Below are positions 39,486-48,760 of a stretch of 64,000 nt of DNA, piece by piece. Location: contig JANWWA010000001.1 of assembly GCA_025056565.1 (NCBI GenBank), positions 221,966 through 285,965 on the forward strand. The letters run 5' to 3'. A model generated the notes under the pieces. The model was given only the letters and a program-made list of their open reading frames with translations. It had not been told where the DNA came from and made no database searches. Positions within the stretch are counted from its first letter, which is position 1. The number at the start of each line of letters is the position of its first letter. Position numbers and translations under genes: made by a program. This DNA is from Chloroherpetonaceae bacterium (lineage in GTDB: Bacteria > Bacteroidota > Chlorobiia > Chlorobiales > Thermochlorobacteraceae).

Positions 39486-40178
39486 TTAGAATCTCAACTT
39501 GATGGTGAAAATCGGCACGGTCGGCATCGCCACTGGAACACGCTGCGATAAATCATCGCTGATGTCAAAGCCGTAGAGATGCGCATCGACATATGCGTCA
39601 ACGATAGACGCTAAATAGACCAACAGGATATAGACCCCAAATTCATCGCGCTGCTCACGATAAAACTCTCGGAAGCGGCGATTGGCTTCCGCACTTGGCG
39701 GTATGGGGCGTTGCTCGAGGTCGCTATTGTATCGGTCACGAAATTCCAAGTAAAGCTGGTGCTGTGTAAAGAAGTTGTAGCCAAACCAGCCTAAGAGTCC
39801 ATAGAGAATCGGTAGTTTCCAGTATGCTTGATTGTAGATTTGCCCAAAGCCCGGCAGCAGTGCTGCTCCTAATGCCACCAGCTCTGGGCGAAGCCGACTA
39901 GAAAGCGAATCTTTCTTGGCGAGCGTATCACTTTGCGCTTGCTGGGCAAGTGTATCACGCTGCACCGTTTGTTTTGGCTTTTCTAATGTCGTTTCGGCAG
40001 TGTGCTGCTCAAGCGTGTCCTTAGGAGATGCAGCTTTGCGCACTGTATCAATTTGCCCCCTTAGCAACCACGCTTCATTTAATGCAGTAGAGGTAGGTCT
40101 ACTCAAATCGGACTGCGCAGGCAAGCTTTTTGCAAAGAGCAATAAAATTGCACCAACCAGCCAGACCCGTGCACTCAT
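39486..40178 (-). CDS. DUF5683 family membrane protein
   Basis: A 230-residue protein with an N-terminal signal sequence, a Thr/Gln/Lys-rich linker (about residues 25-100), and a hydrophobic C-terminal domain with LGAALLPGFGQIYNQAYWKLPILYGLLGWFGYN, the signature of DUF5683. The family is common in Bacteroidetes and Chlorobi and often lies after parAB. Function unknown. It lies 9 bases after parB and is probably co-transcribed with parA and parB. Confidence 0.85.
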   Translation of the reverse strand: MSARVWLVGAILLLFAKSLPAQSDLSRPTSTALNEAWLLRGQIDTVRKAASPKDTLEQHTAETTLEKPKQTVQRDTLAQQAQSDTLAKKDSLSSRLRPELVALGAALLPGFGQIYNQAYWKLPILYGLLGWFGYNFFTQHQLYLEFRDRYNSDLEQRPIPPSAEANRRFREFYREQRDEFGVYILLVYLASIVDAYVDAHLYGFDISDDLSQRVPVAMPTVPIFTIKLRF

Positions 40179-40187
40179 AGAGATGCA

Positions 40188-41126
40188 TTACACTTCAGAA
40201 TTGCCGATGGCGTCGACAATGCGCTCCAAATCATCGGGCGAGTAATACTCAATGATAATTTCTCCTGACCCTTTGCTGGTGTGGACAATTTTTACCCGAG
40301 TGGCTAATCGATTTCGAAGCGTGGCTTCTACTTCAGCCACATTCACATCGTGTGTTTCCTTACTGCTTTTTTCCTTCTGCTTGGCTTTCTTTTTCGCACG
40401 TGTTGCTCGGCTGACTAAAGCTTCAACCTTGCGCACTGACAAGCCCTTGCTCAGCGTAAGTTCCCAGATTTCCATTTGGGTTTCGGGGTCTTCGAGCGAA
40501 ATTAAGGCTCGTGCATGCCCCATCGTGATTTCTCCGTCGCGCAGGCTCTTCTGAATTGGTTTGGGGAGCTTAAGTAGGCGTAGAAAGTTGGTAATCGTTG
40601 TGCGGTCCTTGCTGACTTTCTGTGCAACTTGCTCTTGCGTGAGGTTGCATTCTTCAATGAGCCGCCGATAACCGTGCGCAATTTCGATAGGGTTGAGCTT
40701 TTCGCGCTGAATGTTCTCAATCAGCGCTAGCTCGAGCATTTCTTGGTCGCTCTTGACATCAATCACATATGCGGGAATCTCTGTAATCCCTGCTTCAATA
40801 GAGGCACGCAGCCGTCGCTCACCGCTAATGAGTTCATAGCCATCACCTTTAAGACGCACCGTGATAGGCTGAATGACGCCTTTTTCCTTGATAGAGGCTT
40901 TCAGTTCTTCCAGTGCGTCGCGGTCAAAATCCATACGCGGTTGGAAGGGGTTAGGCGAAATTTTGCTGACAGGAATCATTCCAATCATTCCTACTTCGCC
41001 TGTGCGCGTATCGCGAAATTGGTAACCGCGTCCGCCCGGCAAACGGTGCTCTTTTTTGGAGATGACCTCAATTGTCTCGTCTGGAATCAGTGCTTTCAAG
41101 CCTTTACCAAGTGCTAACTTTGCCAT
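40188..41126 (-). CDS. parB: Chromosome-partitioning protein ParB
   Basis: CTP-dependent DNA-clamp protein that loads on parS sites and links the origin region to ParA. 312 residues: LGKGLKALIPDE at the N-terminus, the CTPase/ParB domain with NPFQPRMDFDRDALEEL and LISGERRLRASIEAG (about residues 58-115), NIQREKLNPIEIAHGYRRLIEE, the helix-turn-helix TQEQVAQKVSKDRTTITNFLRLLKLP, and a basic linker leading to the dimerisation tail. I saw no perfect parS site (TGTTTCACGTGAAACA type) in the window. Confidence 0.94.
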   Translation of the reverse strand: MAKLALGKGLKALIPDETIEVISKKEHRLPGGRGYQFRDTRTGEVGMIGMIPVSKISPNPFQPRMDFDRDALEELKASIKEKGVIQPITVRLKGDGYELISGERRLRASIEAGITEIPAYVIDVKSDQEMLELALIENIQREKLNPIEIAHGYRRLIEECNLTQEQVAQKVSKDRTTITNFLRLLKLPKPIQKSLRDGEITMGHARALISLEDPETQMEIWELTLSKGLSVRKVEALVSRATRAKKKAKQKEKSSKETHDVNVAEVEATLRNRLATRVKIVHTSKGSGEIIIEYYSPDDLERIVDAIGNSEV

Positions 41127-41202
41127 ATTGCCATCTGGATTTCGTTCCTATTAAGGCATAACAGCATTTTGAACTGCCTTTGCACACCCCCTCTTTGATG
41201 AC

Positions 41203-42096
41203 TCAGGGAGTGCGATTATCTGGCGCTTCTTCTGAAATTGGCATCGGTGATGGGGTATCGGGCATCGTTGATGAACCTGCGCTTGACTCTCGTTTGCCAC
41301 TTATCTCTGACTTTTTCTTGCTAAACTTTTCAATACCGTCTCGCTCGAACATCTCATATGCAAGATCCATATAATCCTTCGTGCCCAAGCTCTGAGCATC
41401 GTAAAGGATAATCGGCTTTCCGTGGCTGGGCGCTTCAGAGATTTTGACATTTCGGCGAATGAGAGTGTTAAAGACCTTGTCTTTGAAATACTTGCGCACC
41501 TCTTCAGCCACTTGATTCGAAAGCCGCAGGCGACTATCATACATCGTCAGCAACACCCCTTCAATTTCCAGATTTGGATTCAGATGCTTGCGCACAATGT
41601 TGATGGTGTTCAGCAGTTGCCCCAACCCTTCCAAAGCATAGTATTCGCACTGAACAGGAATGAGCACTGAATCTGCTGCAGTCAGCGAGTTAAGCGTAAT
41701 CAGACCAAGTGACGGTGGGCAGTCAATCAAGATATAGTCATACTTCTTACGCACTTTCTGCAAAGCCTTGCGCATCACCTTCTCTCGCTCAGGCACATCA
41801 ATGAGCTCAATTTCTGTGCCTACCAAATTGATGTGCGACGGCACAATGTCCATATAAGGCATCACGGAAGGCTGAATGACTTCTTCAATATCCACTTGCT
41901 CGATGAGCACTTCGTAGATTGTCTTTGTGTTCTCATTTACTTGCGTGCCAGAGCCAGAGGTTGCATTCGCTTGTGGGTCAATGTCAATCAGCAGCGTGGT
42001 CATCTCTGCTGCCGCAATCGATGACGCCAAATTAATTGCTGTAGTAGTTTTCCCTACTCCGCCTTTCTGATTTGCAATCGCAATAACTTTTCCCAT
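41203..42096 (-). CDS. parA: Chromosome-partitioning ATPase ParA/Soj
   Basis: Deviant Walker-A ATPase that drives chromosome segregation with ParB. 297 residues: [16 protein letters not shown] (about residues 11-26), [33 protein letters not shown], and the [32 protein letters not shown] segments. Ordinary ParA ends near residue 255; here a further ~40 residues rich in Ser, Pro and Glu form an apparently disordered tail. First gene of the parA-parB-DUF5683 group; 76 bases before parB. Confidence 0.95.
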   Translation of the reverse strand: MGKVIAIANQKGGVGKTTTAINLASSIAAAEMTTLLIDIDPQANATSGSGTQVNENTKTIYEVLIEQVDIEEVIQPSVMPYMDIVPSHINLVGTEIELIDVPEREKVMRKALQKVRKKYDYILIDCPPSLGLITLNSLTAADSVLIPVQCEYYALEGLGQLLNTINIVRKHLNPNLEIEGVLLTMYDSRLRLSNQVAEEVRKYFKDKVFNTLIRRNVKISEAPSHGKPIILYDAQSLGTKDYMDLAYEMFERDGIEKFSKKKSEISGKRESSAGSSTMPDTPSPMPISEEAPDNRTP

Positions 42097-42281
42097 TGAT
42101 TCACTCGGGTTTAGAGCGCCCTGTCAAGGCGTCATTCGGTCAGATATGCTTGAAACCGAATATAGCGAAAAAAAATAAGTGCCGCCAAAGTGTCCGTAGA
42201 GCATTGCACAGTGCAGGACGCTCCACCAGCGCTTCTTTTTGAGCCAGTTGTGCTTTCAGCAAAACTTCAAGCGGGCTACAT

Positions 42282-42312
42282 AAACAAAACGGCTCTCGCT
42301 TTTGGAGAGCCG
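42282..42312 (-). terminator. Rho-independent terminator after the RND efflux operon
   Basis: CGGCTCTC (42290-42297) pairs perfectly with GAGAGCCG (42305-42312) across a 7-nt loop; on the minus strand it is followed by TTTTGTTTAT. It lies 23 bases beyond the stop of the RND pump gene. Confidence 0.88.
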
Positions 42313-42334
42313 TGTAAAACGATACCGAACAGGT

Positions 42335-45300
42335 TTATTTTGTTGCTTGAAAATTTACGGCTTCAGGCACAGGCTCAATGACCTTTTCTTCGACTGGCTT
42401 GCGTGCAAAGACTTTCACTTTTGCTAGCGCATTGCCAACGTTATCGAACCAGTAATAGACAATCGGCACGATGACGAGTGTTAAGAACATTGAGCTAGTA
42501 AGGCCGCCAATAAGCGCCCAAGCTAGTCCTGTTTTCCACTCTGCGCCTGCTGCACCTGAGAGCGCAATTGGCATCATACCGAAAATCATTGTCAGCGTGG
42601 TCATTAGAATTGGGCGAAGTCGCTCGCGACCAGCTTCAACGAGCGCTTCAATCGTGTTGAGTCCTTCCGACTTTGCACGGTTTGCAAAATCCACCAGCAG
42701 AATCGCATTCTTGCTGACCAAACCCAAGAGCATAATCATTCCCAGCATCGTAAAGATGCTCATATTCTTGCCAGCCAGCGCAATAGCCAGCAGTGCCCCA
42801 ATGACTGCCAGCGGAATAGAAAAGAGTACTACCAGCGGATACTTGTAAGAGTTGTAGAGCGCCACCATAATGAGATAGACAAAAATTAGTCCTGCAACCA
42901 GCGCCAGCACAAGACTACCGAAACCTTCTTGTTGGTTTTTGAGGTCGCCCAGTGGCGCAATCGTTACGCCAACCGGCATCGGATTTTGTGCCAGTGCTTT
43001 TTGCGCATCTTGCCACACGGAGGTCAGTGAGCGACCTGCTAGCTGTGCATAGACGACAATTGCATAGTTACGGTCACGGCGTTGCAGCTTGGTAGGACCT
43101 GTGGTTTGATAAATGTTCGCAAATTGCTTTAGCTCGATAACCTGTCCTTTTTGATTGACAAATGTGAGATGGCCAATGTTTTCGGTGTTGGAGCGGTCAA
43201 ATTCATCAAGCTGAATGCGAATGTCGTATTCGGTATCACCTTCACGAAACTTTGCATCATTATCACCTGCTAAGGCAATGCGCAAAGCCGCTCCTACTTC
43301 TGCAATAGATAGTCCGAAGAACGCCAGCTTGTCACGGTCAATTTCAATGCGCGTTTCGGGATTGCCGTCTTCAGCCGAGAGCCGCACATCGGTTGCACCT
43401 TTTGTGGCTTTTAGAATCTCTTTCAGATGCACTGCGCCTTTCTTTACGCTATCGAGGTCAGGACCGCTCACGACAAGTTGAATCGGTGTTTGGTTTGCCG
43501 TGCCGAAAATGCTAATGTCATTGACGCGCACTTTTGCACCTGGAATGTTTTGCGTCATCTGCTTTACATAGAGCTTGACATCGGTTGTTGAGCGCATTCC
43601 GCGCGCTTCTCGCTCCTCTTTTGGCAACAGTTTGACGCTAATGTCAACAAGGTTGCTCGATGACGCCGTAACAAATCCATCAGTAGAAGCCCCTACATTG
43701 GCTGTTACTTTCTCTACCTCAGGAATATCCATCAGCATTCGCTCCACCTTCTGCGACAGTGCGTTGGTTTCCTCCAGCTTTGTGCCCGGAGCCAGTTCCA
43801 GTGCAACAGAAAATTCACCACGGTCAGCTTGTGCAATAAACTCTCCTCCAATAAAGCCCAGCGGGAAAAGTGAGCATGAAGCAATCAGCATCAAGAAAGC
43901 CGAGCCAAAGACCTTCCAGCGATTTTGCAGCGACCACTTCAAAATCTCAATGTATTTATCAGTAAAGCGCTTGAACAGCCCTTCAAACCATATTCCGAAG
44001 CGTCCCATCAGCGTATCTTTCGTTAGATGCTCGAGCCGTGAAATGCGCGAGGCTAAGACGGGCGTCACCGTAAAAGACACCAGCAAGCTAAAGAGTGTGG
44101 AGACTGCCATTACGATAGAGAACTGGCGCATAATGTTGCCAATAATACCACCTGTTAGCGCCAGTGGCACGAACACTACGACATCTACGAGCGTAATTGC
44201 CAGTGCCGTAAAGCCAATTTCATCGCGCCCACGCACCGCTGCTGTAATTTTGTCGTCTCCCAGCTCCAAACGGCGGTAAATGTTTTCCAGCACCACAATT
44301 GAGTCATCAACCCAGATGCCTACTGCCAGCGACAATGCAAGGAGTGACATTAGGTTAAAGGTGTAGTCCAAGAAATACATTACGCCAACGGTGGAAATAA
44401 GCGAGCAAGGAATCGCAATCATCACAATGAAAGAGTTGCGGATGCTGTGCAGAAAGACCAGCATCACTAAGGCAACCAGCAAAACAGCCAGCGCTAAGTC
44501 TTCTTGCACAGCGTGAGCGGCATCCAGCGTAAAGGTTGACCCGTCTTGCGCAATGTCGAACCGCACCCCTTTGTCAGCATATTCCTTTTCAATTTTTTCT
44601 ACTTCGGCACGCACCAGCTTGCTGACTTCAACCGCATTGGCATCAGCCTGCTTGTTGACCAGCATACCAATAGAGGATTTGCCATTGATGCGGTTAATGT
44701 TGGTAGGTTCTTTGCGTCCGTCTTCGACTTCGGCAATGTCAGCGAGGCGAATTTCGCCACCCTGCTTAGAGCGCCCCACGACCAGATTGCGAATCTCGTC
44801 CAGTGAGGAAAACTTGCCTGCTAAGCGCACGACAAACTGCCCATCGGTGTCTTTGACCCGCCCTGTTGGGAAGTCAAGGTTTGCATTCTTGATGGCATTG
44901 GCAACTTGCAGTAGCGATAACCCGTAGGCTTTCAGTTTTTCCGCATTCAGATTGATTTTGATTTCGCGTTGCTCGCCGCCGATGAGCACAATTTGCGCTA
45001 CGCCCGCAATGCGCGCTAAGCGCGGTTGCAATTTTTCTGTTACAAACGTGTAAAACTCCGTTTCTGGCATTCTGCTTGTGAGCCCCATTCGCAGCACTGG
45101 AATTTCATCTAAGGCAATTTTGGAGAGCACGGGCTTTTTGGCATCAGCTGGTAACTGTGGAATAATTGCATCAACTTTGCGCTGCGCATCCTGCAGGGCA
45201 ACATTTACATCAGTGTTTTGCTTGAACTCTACTGCAATAAACGACGCTCCTTCAGTTGATGTCGCTGTAATCGCATCAACTTTATCTAAGCCAGAGACCG

Positions 45301-45508
45301 CATCTTCTATGAGTTTGGTAACCGAGTTTTCAACTTCATTTGGCGAAGCGCCCGGATAAGCCGTCGTGATGGTAATGACTGGTGCACTGAACTTTGGCAA
45401 AAGCTCGTAGCGCATCTGCGTGTAGCCGTAAATGCCAAACACTGCCAAGACTGCAAACAACACCACAACCAGCGTAGAGCGCTGAATCAGTAACCTCGTA
45501 ATTGACAT
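42335..45508 (-). CDS. RND efflux pump, inner-membrane transporter (HAE1/AcrB family)
   Basis: A 1057-residue proton-driven pump. Twelve membrane segments, two large periplasmic loops, and the proton-relay residues expected of the family: GIWVDDSIVVLENIYRR in helix 4 (the Asp-Asp pair) and GLVSKNAILLVDFANRAK in helix 10 (the Lys). The RND-typical PGASPNEVENSVTKLIEDAVSGLD is near residue 52. Together with the membrane-fusion protein it would export drugs, detergents or metabolites. No outer-membrane TolC partner is in the cluster. Order in the transcript: TetR, fusion protein, this gene. Confidence 0.95.
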   Translation of the reverse strand: MSITRLLIQRSTLVVVLFAVLAVFGIYGYTQMRYELLPKFSAPVITITTAYPGASPNEVENSVTKLIEDAVSGLDKVDAITATSTEGASFIAVEFKQNTDVNVALQDAQRKVDAIIPQLPADAKKPVLSKIALDEIPVLRMGLTSRMPETEFYTFVTEKLQPRLARIAGVAQIVLIGGEQREIKINLNAEKLKAYGLSLLQVANAIKNANLDFPTGRVKDTDGQFVVRLAGKFSSLDEIRNLVVGRSKQGGEIRLADIAEVEDGRKEPTNINRINGKSSIGMLVNKQADANAVEVSKLVRAEVEKIEKEYADKGVRFDIAQDGSTFTLDAAHAVQEDLALAVLLVALVMLVFLHSIRNSFIVMIAIPCSLISTVGVMYFLDYTFNLMSLLALSLAVGIWVDDSIVVLENIYRRLELGDDKITAAVRGRDEIGFTALAITLVDVVVFVPLALTGGIIGNIMRQFSIVMAVSTLFSLLVSFTVTPVLASRISRLEHLTKDTLMGRFGIWFEGLFKRFTDKYIEILKWSLQNRWKVFGSAFLMLIASCSLFPLGFIGGEFIAQADRGEFSVALELAPGTKLEETNALSQKVERMLMDIPEVEKVTANVGASTDGFVTASSSNLVDISVKLLPKEEREARGMRSTTDVKLYVKQMTQNIPGAKVRVNDISIFGTANQTPIQLVVSGPDLDSVKKGAVHLKEILKATKGATDVRLSAEDGNPETRIEIDRDKLAFFGLSIAEVGAALRIALAGDNDAKFREGDTEYDIRIQLDEFDRSNTENIGHLTFVNQKGQVIELKQFANIYQTTGPTKLQRRDRNYAIVVYAQLAGRSLTSVWQDAQKALAQNPMPVGVTIAPLGDLKNQQEGFGSLVLALVAGLIFVYLIMVALYNSYKYPLVVLFSIPLAVIGALLAIALAGKNMSIFTMLGMIMLLGLVSKNAILLVDFANRAKSEGLNTIEALVEAGRERLRPILMTTLTMIFGMMPIALSGAAGAEWKTGLAWALIGGLTSSMFLTLVIVPIVYYWFDNVGNALAKVKVFARKPVEEKVIEPVPEAVNFQATK

Positions 45509-45549
45509 ACTCTCTTTTGCTCGTTTAGGGTTTGTGCAAAATTAGACCG

Positions 45550-46605
45550 CTATTTGATGACGTTAATAGCGTAGCCATCTCGCAGGTTATTTTGTCCGCT
45601 CACAATTAGCTCTTCACCTTCACGCAAACCATCTATCACTTCCAGATACTTGCCCGCTTCTCTACCAACCGTAATGCGCCGCAGTTTTGCCACTCCATTT
45701 TCTGCCACGAACACTTGTGCAGCCTTCACACTTCCCAACAGCGCCTCGCGTGGAATTACGAGTGCTTCACGTTGGCTTAGCGATGTGAAAGTGACGCGCC
45801 CAAACATCCCTGCTTTTAAGGGGTATTCTTTGCTATTGTTAAGTGTAATTTCAACGGGGTAGGTGTGAGCTTCATCGCCTTTTGCGCTAATTGTGGAAAT
45901 CTCACCCTTGAACTTAACGCCCGGATACACATCGGTTGTCACTTCCACTTCCTCACCAACCTTCAGCCTGAAGACATCTTTTTCCGCCACATTCACCTTG
46001 AGCTTCAGCTTAGAAATATCGACCACATTTGCCACGACCATTCCGTTACTCACCATTGCACCGACATCGACTTTGCGGTCAGTTACAATGCCCGAGATAG
46101 GTGTTGTGATACGTGTGTCTCGTAGTTGGCGACGCGCTACGATATACTGTGCTTCTGCCGATTTGAAGTTTAGGCGAGCCGATTCAACTTGTGCTTCTGT
46201 TACCCCCCCTTCTTTGAACAAAGCTTCGTAGCGCTCGAGATCTTTTTTGGCTTTTTCGTAAGCCACCTCTGTAGACTTCAAGTTTGCCAGCCGCAACTCA
46301 TCGTCGACTTGCATTAGCACCGAGCCAGCTGGCTTGTAGTCGCCTACTTTTGCATACACCGCAACCACACGTCCAGCGGTCTCGGAGACAATTGCGACAT
46401 CGTTGTTTGCTACTATCGTGCCAATGAGCGAGAGTGTCTCACTTAGTACTGACCGCCCGACAGTTATGGTCGCCACCGATACGGCTTTCTCCGTTTCTTG
46501 ACTTTTTGCCGCTTTTGCATCGGATTTTGCTTTGTTGTTGAGCAGAATGGCAATAATGCCAGCAAACAGCGCCACCACAATTACAATATTTCGTAGCGTT
46601 TTCAT
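45550..46605 (-). CDS. RND efflux pump, periplasmic membrane-fusion protein
   Basis: A 351-residue adaptor with an N-terminal membrane anchor (residues about 5-22), a lipoyl-like half (VSETAGRVVAVYAKVGDYKPAGSVLMQVDD, with the partner half ITTPISGIVTDRKVDVGAMV), a coiled-coil hairpin between them, and the beta-barrel domain (VTTDVYPGVKFKGEISTIS). It bridges the inner-membrane pump to an outer-membrane channel. It lies 41 bases before the pump gene and 36 after the TetR gene; these are one operon. Confidence 0.93.
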   Translation of the reverse strand: MKTLRNIVIVVALFAGIIAILLNNKAKSDAKAAKSQETEKAVSVATITVGRSVLSETLSLIGTIVANNDVAIVSETAGRVVAVYAKVGDYKPAGSVLMQVDDELRLANLKSTEVAYEKAKKDLERYEALFKEGGVTEAQVESARLNFKSAEAQYIVARRQLRDTRITTPISGIVTDRKVDVGAMVSNGMVVANVVDISKLKLKVNVAEKDVFRLKVGEEVEVTTDVYPGVKFKGEISTISAKGDEAHTYPVEITLNNSKEYPLKAGMFGRVTFTSLSQREALVIPREALLGSVKAAQVFVAENGVAKLRRITVGREAGKYLEVIDGLREGEELIVSGQNNLRDGYAINVIK

Positions 46606-46641
46606 AGCAGTTTAGGTTGATTGAGCGTTTGAAACGGACTC

Positions 46642-47349
46642 TTATGCCTCGTCGTGAGCCACCGCTGCACGGCGCTTGGGTGACTTTTCTGCGCTCACGA
46701 TTGTTACATCAGATTTCACCTTTACAAAGTGCAAAAACACCTTTGCGATATTCATCACAAATTGCTTGCGGTCAATGTTTTCAAAAAGTGCAGTGTGATT
46801 GCATCGTTCAGAAGACATCATCATAGCGCCTGAAATAGCAGACCAGACCATCAGTACCATTTCTCTGGGATTGATGTTGCGTCGGAAAATGCCTTGCTTG
46901 ATACCTTCTCTAAGCAGGTTTTCCACCTGTGTAAAGCGCTTCCACTTTTCGTTTTGAAGTTGCGCCAAGCGCCCAGGCTCCACTTTGTCGTTCAAAATGC
47001 CAGTGTGGATTGCCATAAAGATTTGCATATAAGCAGGGTGCGCTTGCGCAAAATCGTAGTAGGCTTCGGTATGCGCCAGCAACTTCTCCTCCACCGTTTT
47101 TGCAGAGGCTAGCGCAGCCTGAGTCATGGCATCGAGCGTCTCTAAGCCTTCTTCGGCCAGCGATACATACAGCTCTTCTTTGCTTTTGAAATAGAGGTAG
47201 AGCGTGCCTTTCGCTAACTCGGACTCAGCCGCAATCATATCCATTGACGTGTGCTCAAAGCCATGCTTGAAGAAGACTTCCTTGGCTGCTTTGAGAATAG
47301 CGTGACGGCGCTCTGCCTTTTCACGCTCCTTTCGTTCTGTAATGCTCAT
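46642..47349 (-). CDS. TetR family repressor of the RND efflux operon
   Basis: A 235-residue regulator with an N-terminal helix-turn-helix (about residues 15-60: ILKAAKEVFFKHGFEHTSMDMIAAESELAKGTLYLYFKSKEELY) and a helical ligand-binding domain. As the first gene of the efflux operon it probably represses its own transcript and the pump until a ligand binds. A 17-bp perfect palindrome 52 bases upstream is the likely operator. The ligand is unknown. The C-terminal ~25 residues are basic and extend past the usual TetR length. Confidence 0.9.
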   Translation of the reverse strand: MSITERKEREKAERRHAILKAAKEVFFKHGFEHTSMDMIAAESELAKGTLYLYFKSKEELYVSLAEEGLETLDAMTQAALASAKTVEEKLLAHTEAYYDFAQAHPAYMQIFMAIHTGILNDKVEPGRLAQLQNEKWKRFTQVENLLREGIKQGIFRRNINPREMVLMVWSAISGAMMMSSERCNHTALFENIDRKQFVMNIAKVFLHFVKVKSDVTIVSAEKSPKRRAAVAHDEA

Positions 47350-47400
47350 GGCAAATGTCGGATACTGCGCGCTACACTCACGCAGGCATTTTTTGACGAT

Positions 47401-47417
47401 TGGTCATTAAATGACCA
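47401..47417. promoter_or_regulatory. Candidate operator for the TetR regulator
   Basis: TGGTCATTAAATGACCA: two 8-bp arms that are perfect inverted repeats around one central base, 52 bases upstream of the TetR gene. The size, symmetry and place are what a TetR dimer site looks like. Confidence 0.65.
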
Positions 47418-47612
47418 GAAGTCAGTTTACGCCCACTTTAAGCGAAGTTTTGGCTCTAAAGTTTCATTTGCCAAAAATTTTCTGCCGTGCGCTAAGTGCC
47501 CCCCGCTATTTCACTCAATCTCCCATCAGCGTGGCACACTCTTCGCTTGGTTTCTCTTAATTTGCTGCAAGTTTTGCATCTTTGTGCTATACACTATGTA
47601 ATCCTCTCGGGT

Positions 47613-48152
47613 ATGCTTGAACAAAGCCAAACGGCACTCATCGTGATTGACGTGCAGGGAAAACTCGCAACTCTCATGCACGACAGGGAAACACTCTTTG
47701 CAAACCTCAGACGCCTTATTCAGGGAGCGAAACTTCTGGGCATTCCTATTGTGCTTACTGAGCAATACCCGCAAGGTTTAGGCGAGACTGCGCCAGAACT
47801 GAAAGCCCTGATGCCCGATGTGTCACCTATTACAAAAATGAGCTTTAGTTGCTGCGGAGAAGTGCGTTTTCTTGATGCGCTGCGTGCTCTTCAGCGCAGA
47901 CAGATGCTGGTTGCTGGCATTGAATCACATATCTGCGTCTATCAAACGGTTCGCGATTTGCTTCGAGAGGGCTACGAGGTTGAGGTGGTGGCTGATGCGG
48001 TTTCATCGCGCTCGGCAGAAAATCGCGCACTTGGTCTTTCTCGAATGAAGGATATGGGCGCCACCCTGACCAGCACGGAAATGTCACTTTTTGAGCTTTT
48101 GCGTGAAGCTGGCACGCCCGTCTTCAAAGAAATTTCAAAACTGGTTAAGTAA
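47613..48152 (+). CDS. Isochorismatase-family cysteine hydrolase
   Basis: A 179-residue hydrolase of the isochorismatase-like fold. The catalytic triad is visible: Asp in LIVIDVQGKL, Lys in SPITKMSFSC, and Cys in VAGIESHICVYQTV. The YcaC/MAR1-like GIESHICVYQT motif favours a small-molecule hydrolase of unknown substrate rather than isochorismatase itself. I chose the ATG at 47613 because MLEQSQTALIVIDVQ is where homology begins; the frame runs 39 codons further upstream without support. Its TAATG overlap with the next gene indicates coupled translation. Confidence 0.88.
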   Translation: MLEQSQTALIVIDVQGKLATLMHDRETLFANLRRLIQGAKLLGIPIVLTEQYPQGLGETAPELKALMPDVSPITKMSFSCCGEVRFLDALRALQRRQMLVAGIESHICVYQTVRDLLREGYEVEVVADAVSSRSAENRALGLSRMKDMGATLTSTEMSLFELLREAGTPVFKEISKLVK

Positions 48153-48664
48153 TGTCCACTACACCACTGCCGAATCCCCTACGTATCCTTTTTGTTTGCT
48201 TAGGCAATATTTGCCGCTCTCCATCGGCGGAGGGCGTTTTTCGCAAACAGCTCGAGCAGGCTCAGTTACTCCATCTTGTTGAAGTTGACTCTGCGGGCAC
48301 GGCAAGTTACCACATTGGTGAGCCTGCTGACCGTCGTGCCGAGGATGCAGCAGCTCGCCGGGGCATTGATATTTCAGCGCACCGTGCAAGGCAAATTCAC
48401 CGTAAGGACTTTGACACCTACCACTTGATTGTGGCAATGGACAAAAGTAATCTTGCGACCTTGAAGCGTCTTTGCCCTGCTGAGCATCAACATAAACTTC
48501 GGCTGATGATGAGCTTTGCGCCTGAGACGGGCATTGAGGAAGTGCCCGACCCTTACTACGGTGATGACCGTGATTTTGAGTATGTGCTGGATCTTTTAGA
48601 AAAAGCCTGTCAGGGACTTTTAGAGTGGCTTCGTCAGCACTACTTGATTCAGCAACCAAACTAA
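48152..48664 (+). CDS. Low-molecular-weight protein-tyrosine phosphatase
   Basis: A 170-residue phosphatase (or arsenate-reductase-like) with the P-loop VCLGNICRSPSAEG (C-x5-R-S) at residues about 13-26 and the general-acid loop VPDPYYGDDRDFEYVLDLLE at about 135-154; the DPYYG signature is typical of tyrosine phosphatases of this type. Substrate unknown; relatives act on tyrosine kinases of polysaccharide export or on arginine phosphate. Start overlaps the previous gene's stop by one base. Confidence 0.92.
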   Translation: MSTTPLPNPLRILFVCLGNICRSPSAEGVFRKQLEQAQLLHLVEVDSAGTASYHIGEPADRRAEDAAARRGIDISAHRARQIHRKDFDTYHLIVAMDKSNLATLKRLCPAEHQHKLRLMMSFAPETGIEEVPDPYYGDDRDFEYVLDLLEKACQGLLEWLRQHYLIQQPN

Positions 48665-48709
48665 CGCAAGTGTTGCAAAAGAGCATCTTGAGCGAATTAG
48701 ATGGGCAAG

Positions 48710-48735
48710 CTGCTGCTTGCCCATCGTCGCATCCA
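48710..48735. terminator. Long perfect hairpin between convergent genes
   Basis: GATGGGCAAGC (48710-48720) pairs perfectly with GCTTGCCCATC (48725-48735) across a 4-nt loop, an 11-bp stem, with no T run on either strand. It lies 25 bases beyond coxA and 45 beyond the phosphatase gene and would stop or stabilise both transcripts. Confidence 0.5.
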
Positions 48736-48760
48736 ATAAAAGCAACGCTTTGCTGAATGC

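Noticed and set aside
40188-42180. parS site near parAB
   Set aside because: I looked for TGTTTCACGTGAAACA-like palindromes around parA and parB and found none; it may lie outside the window.
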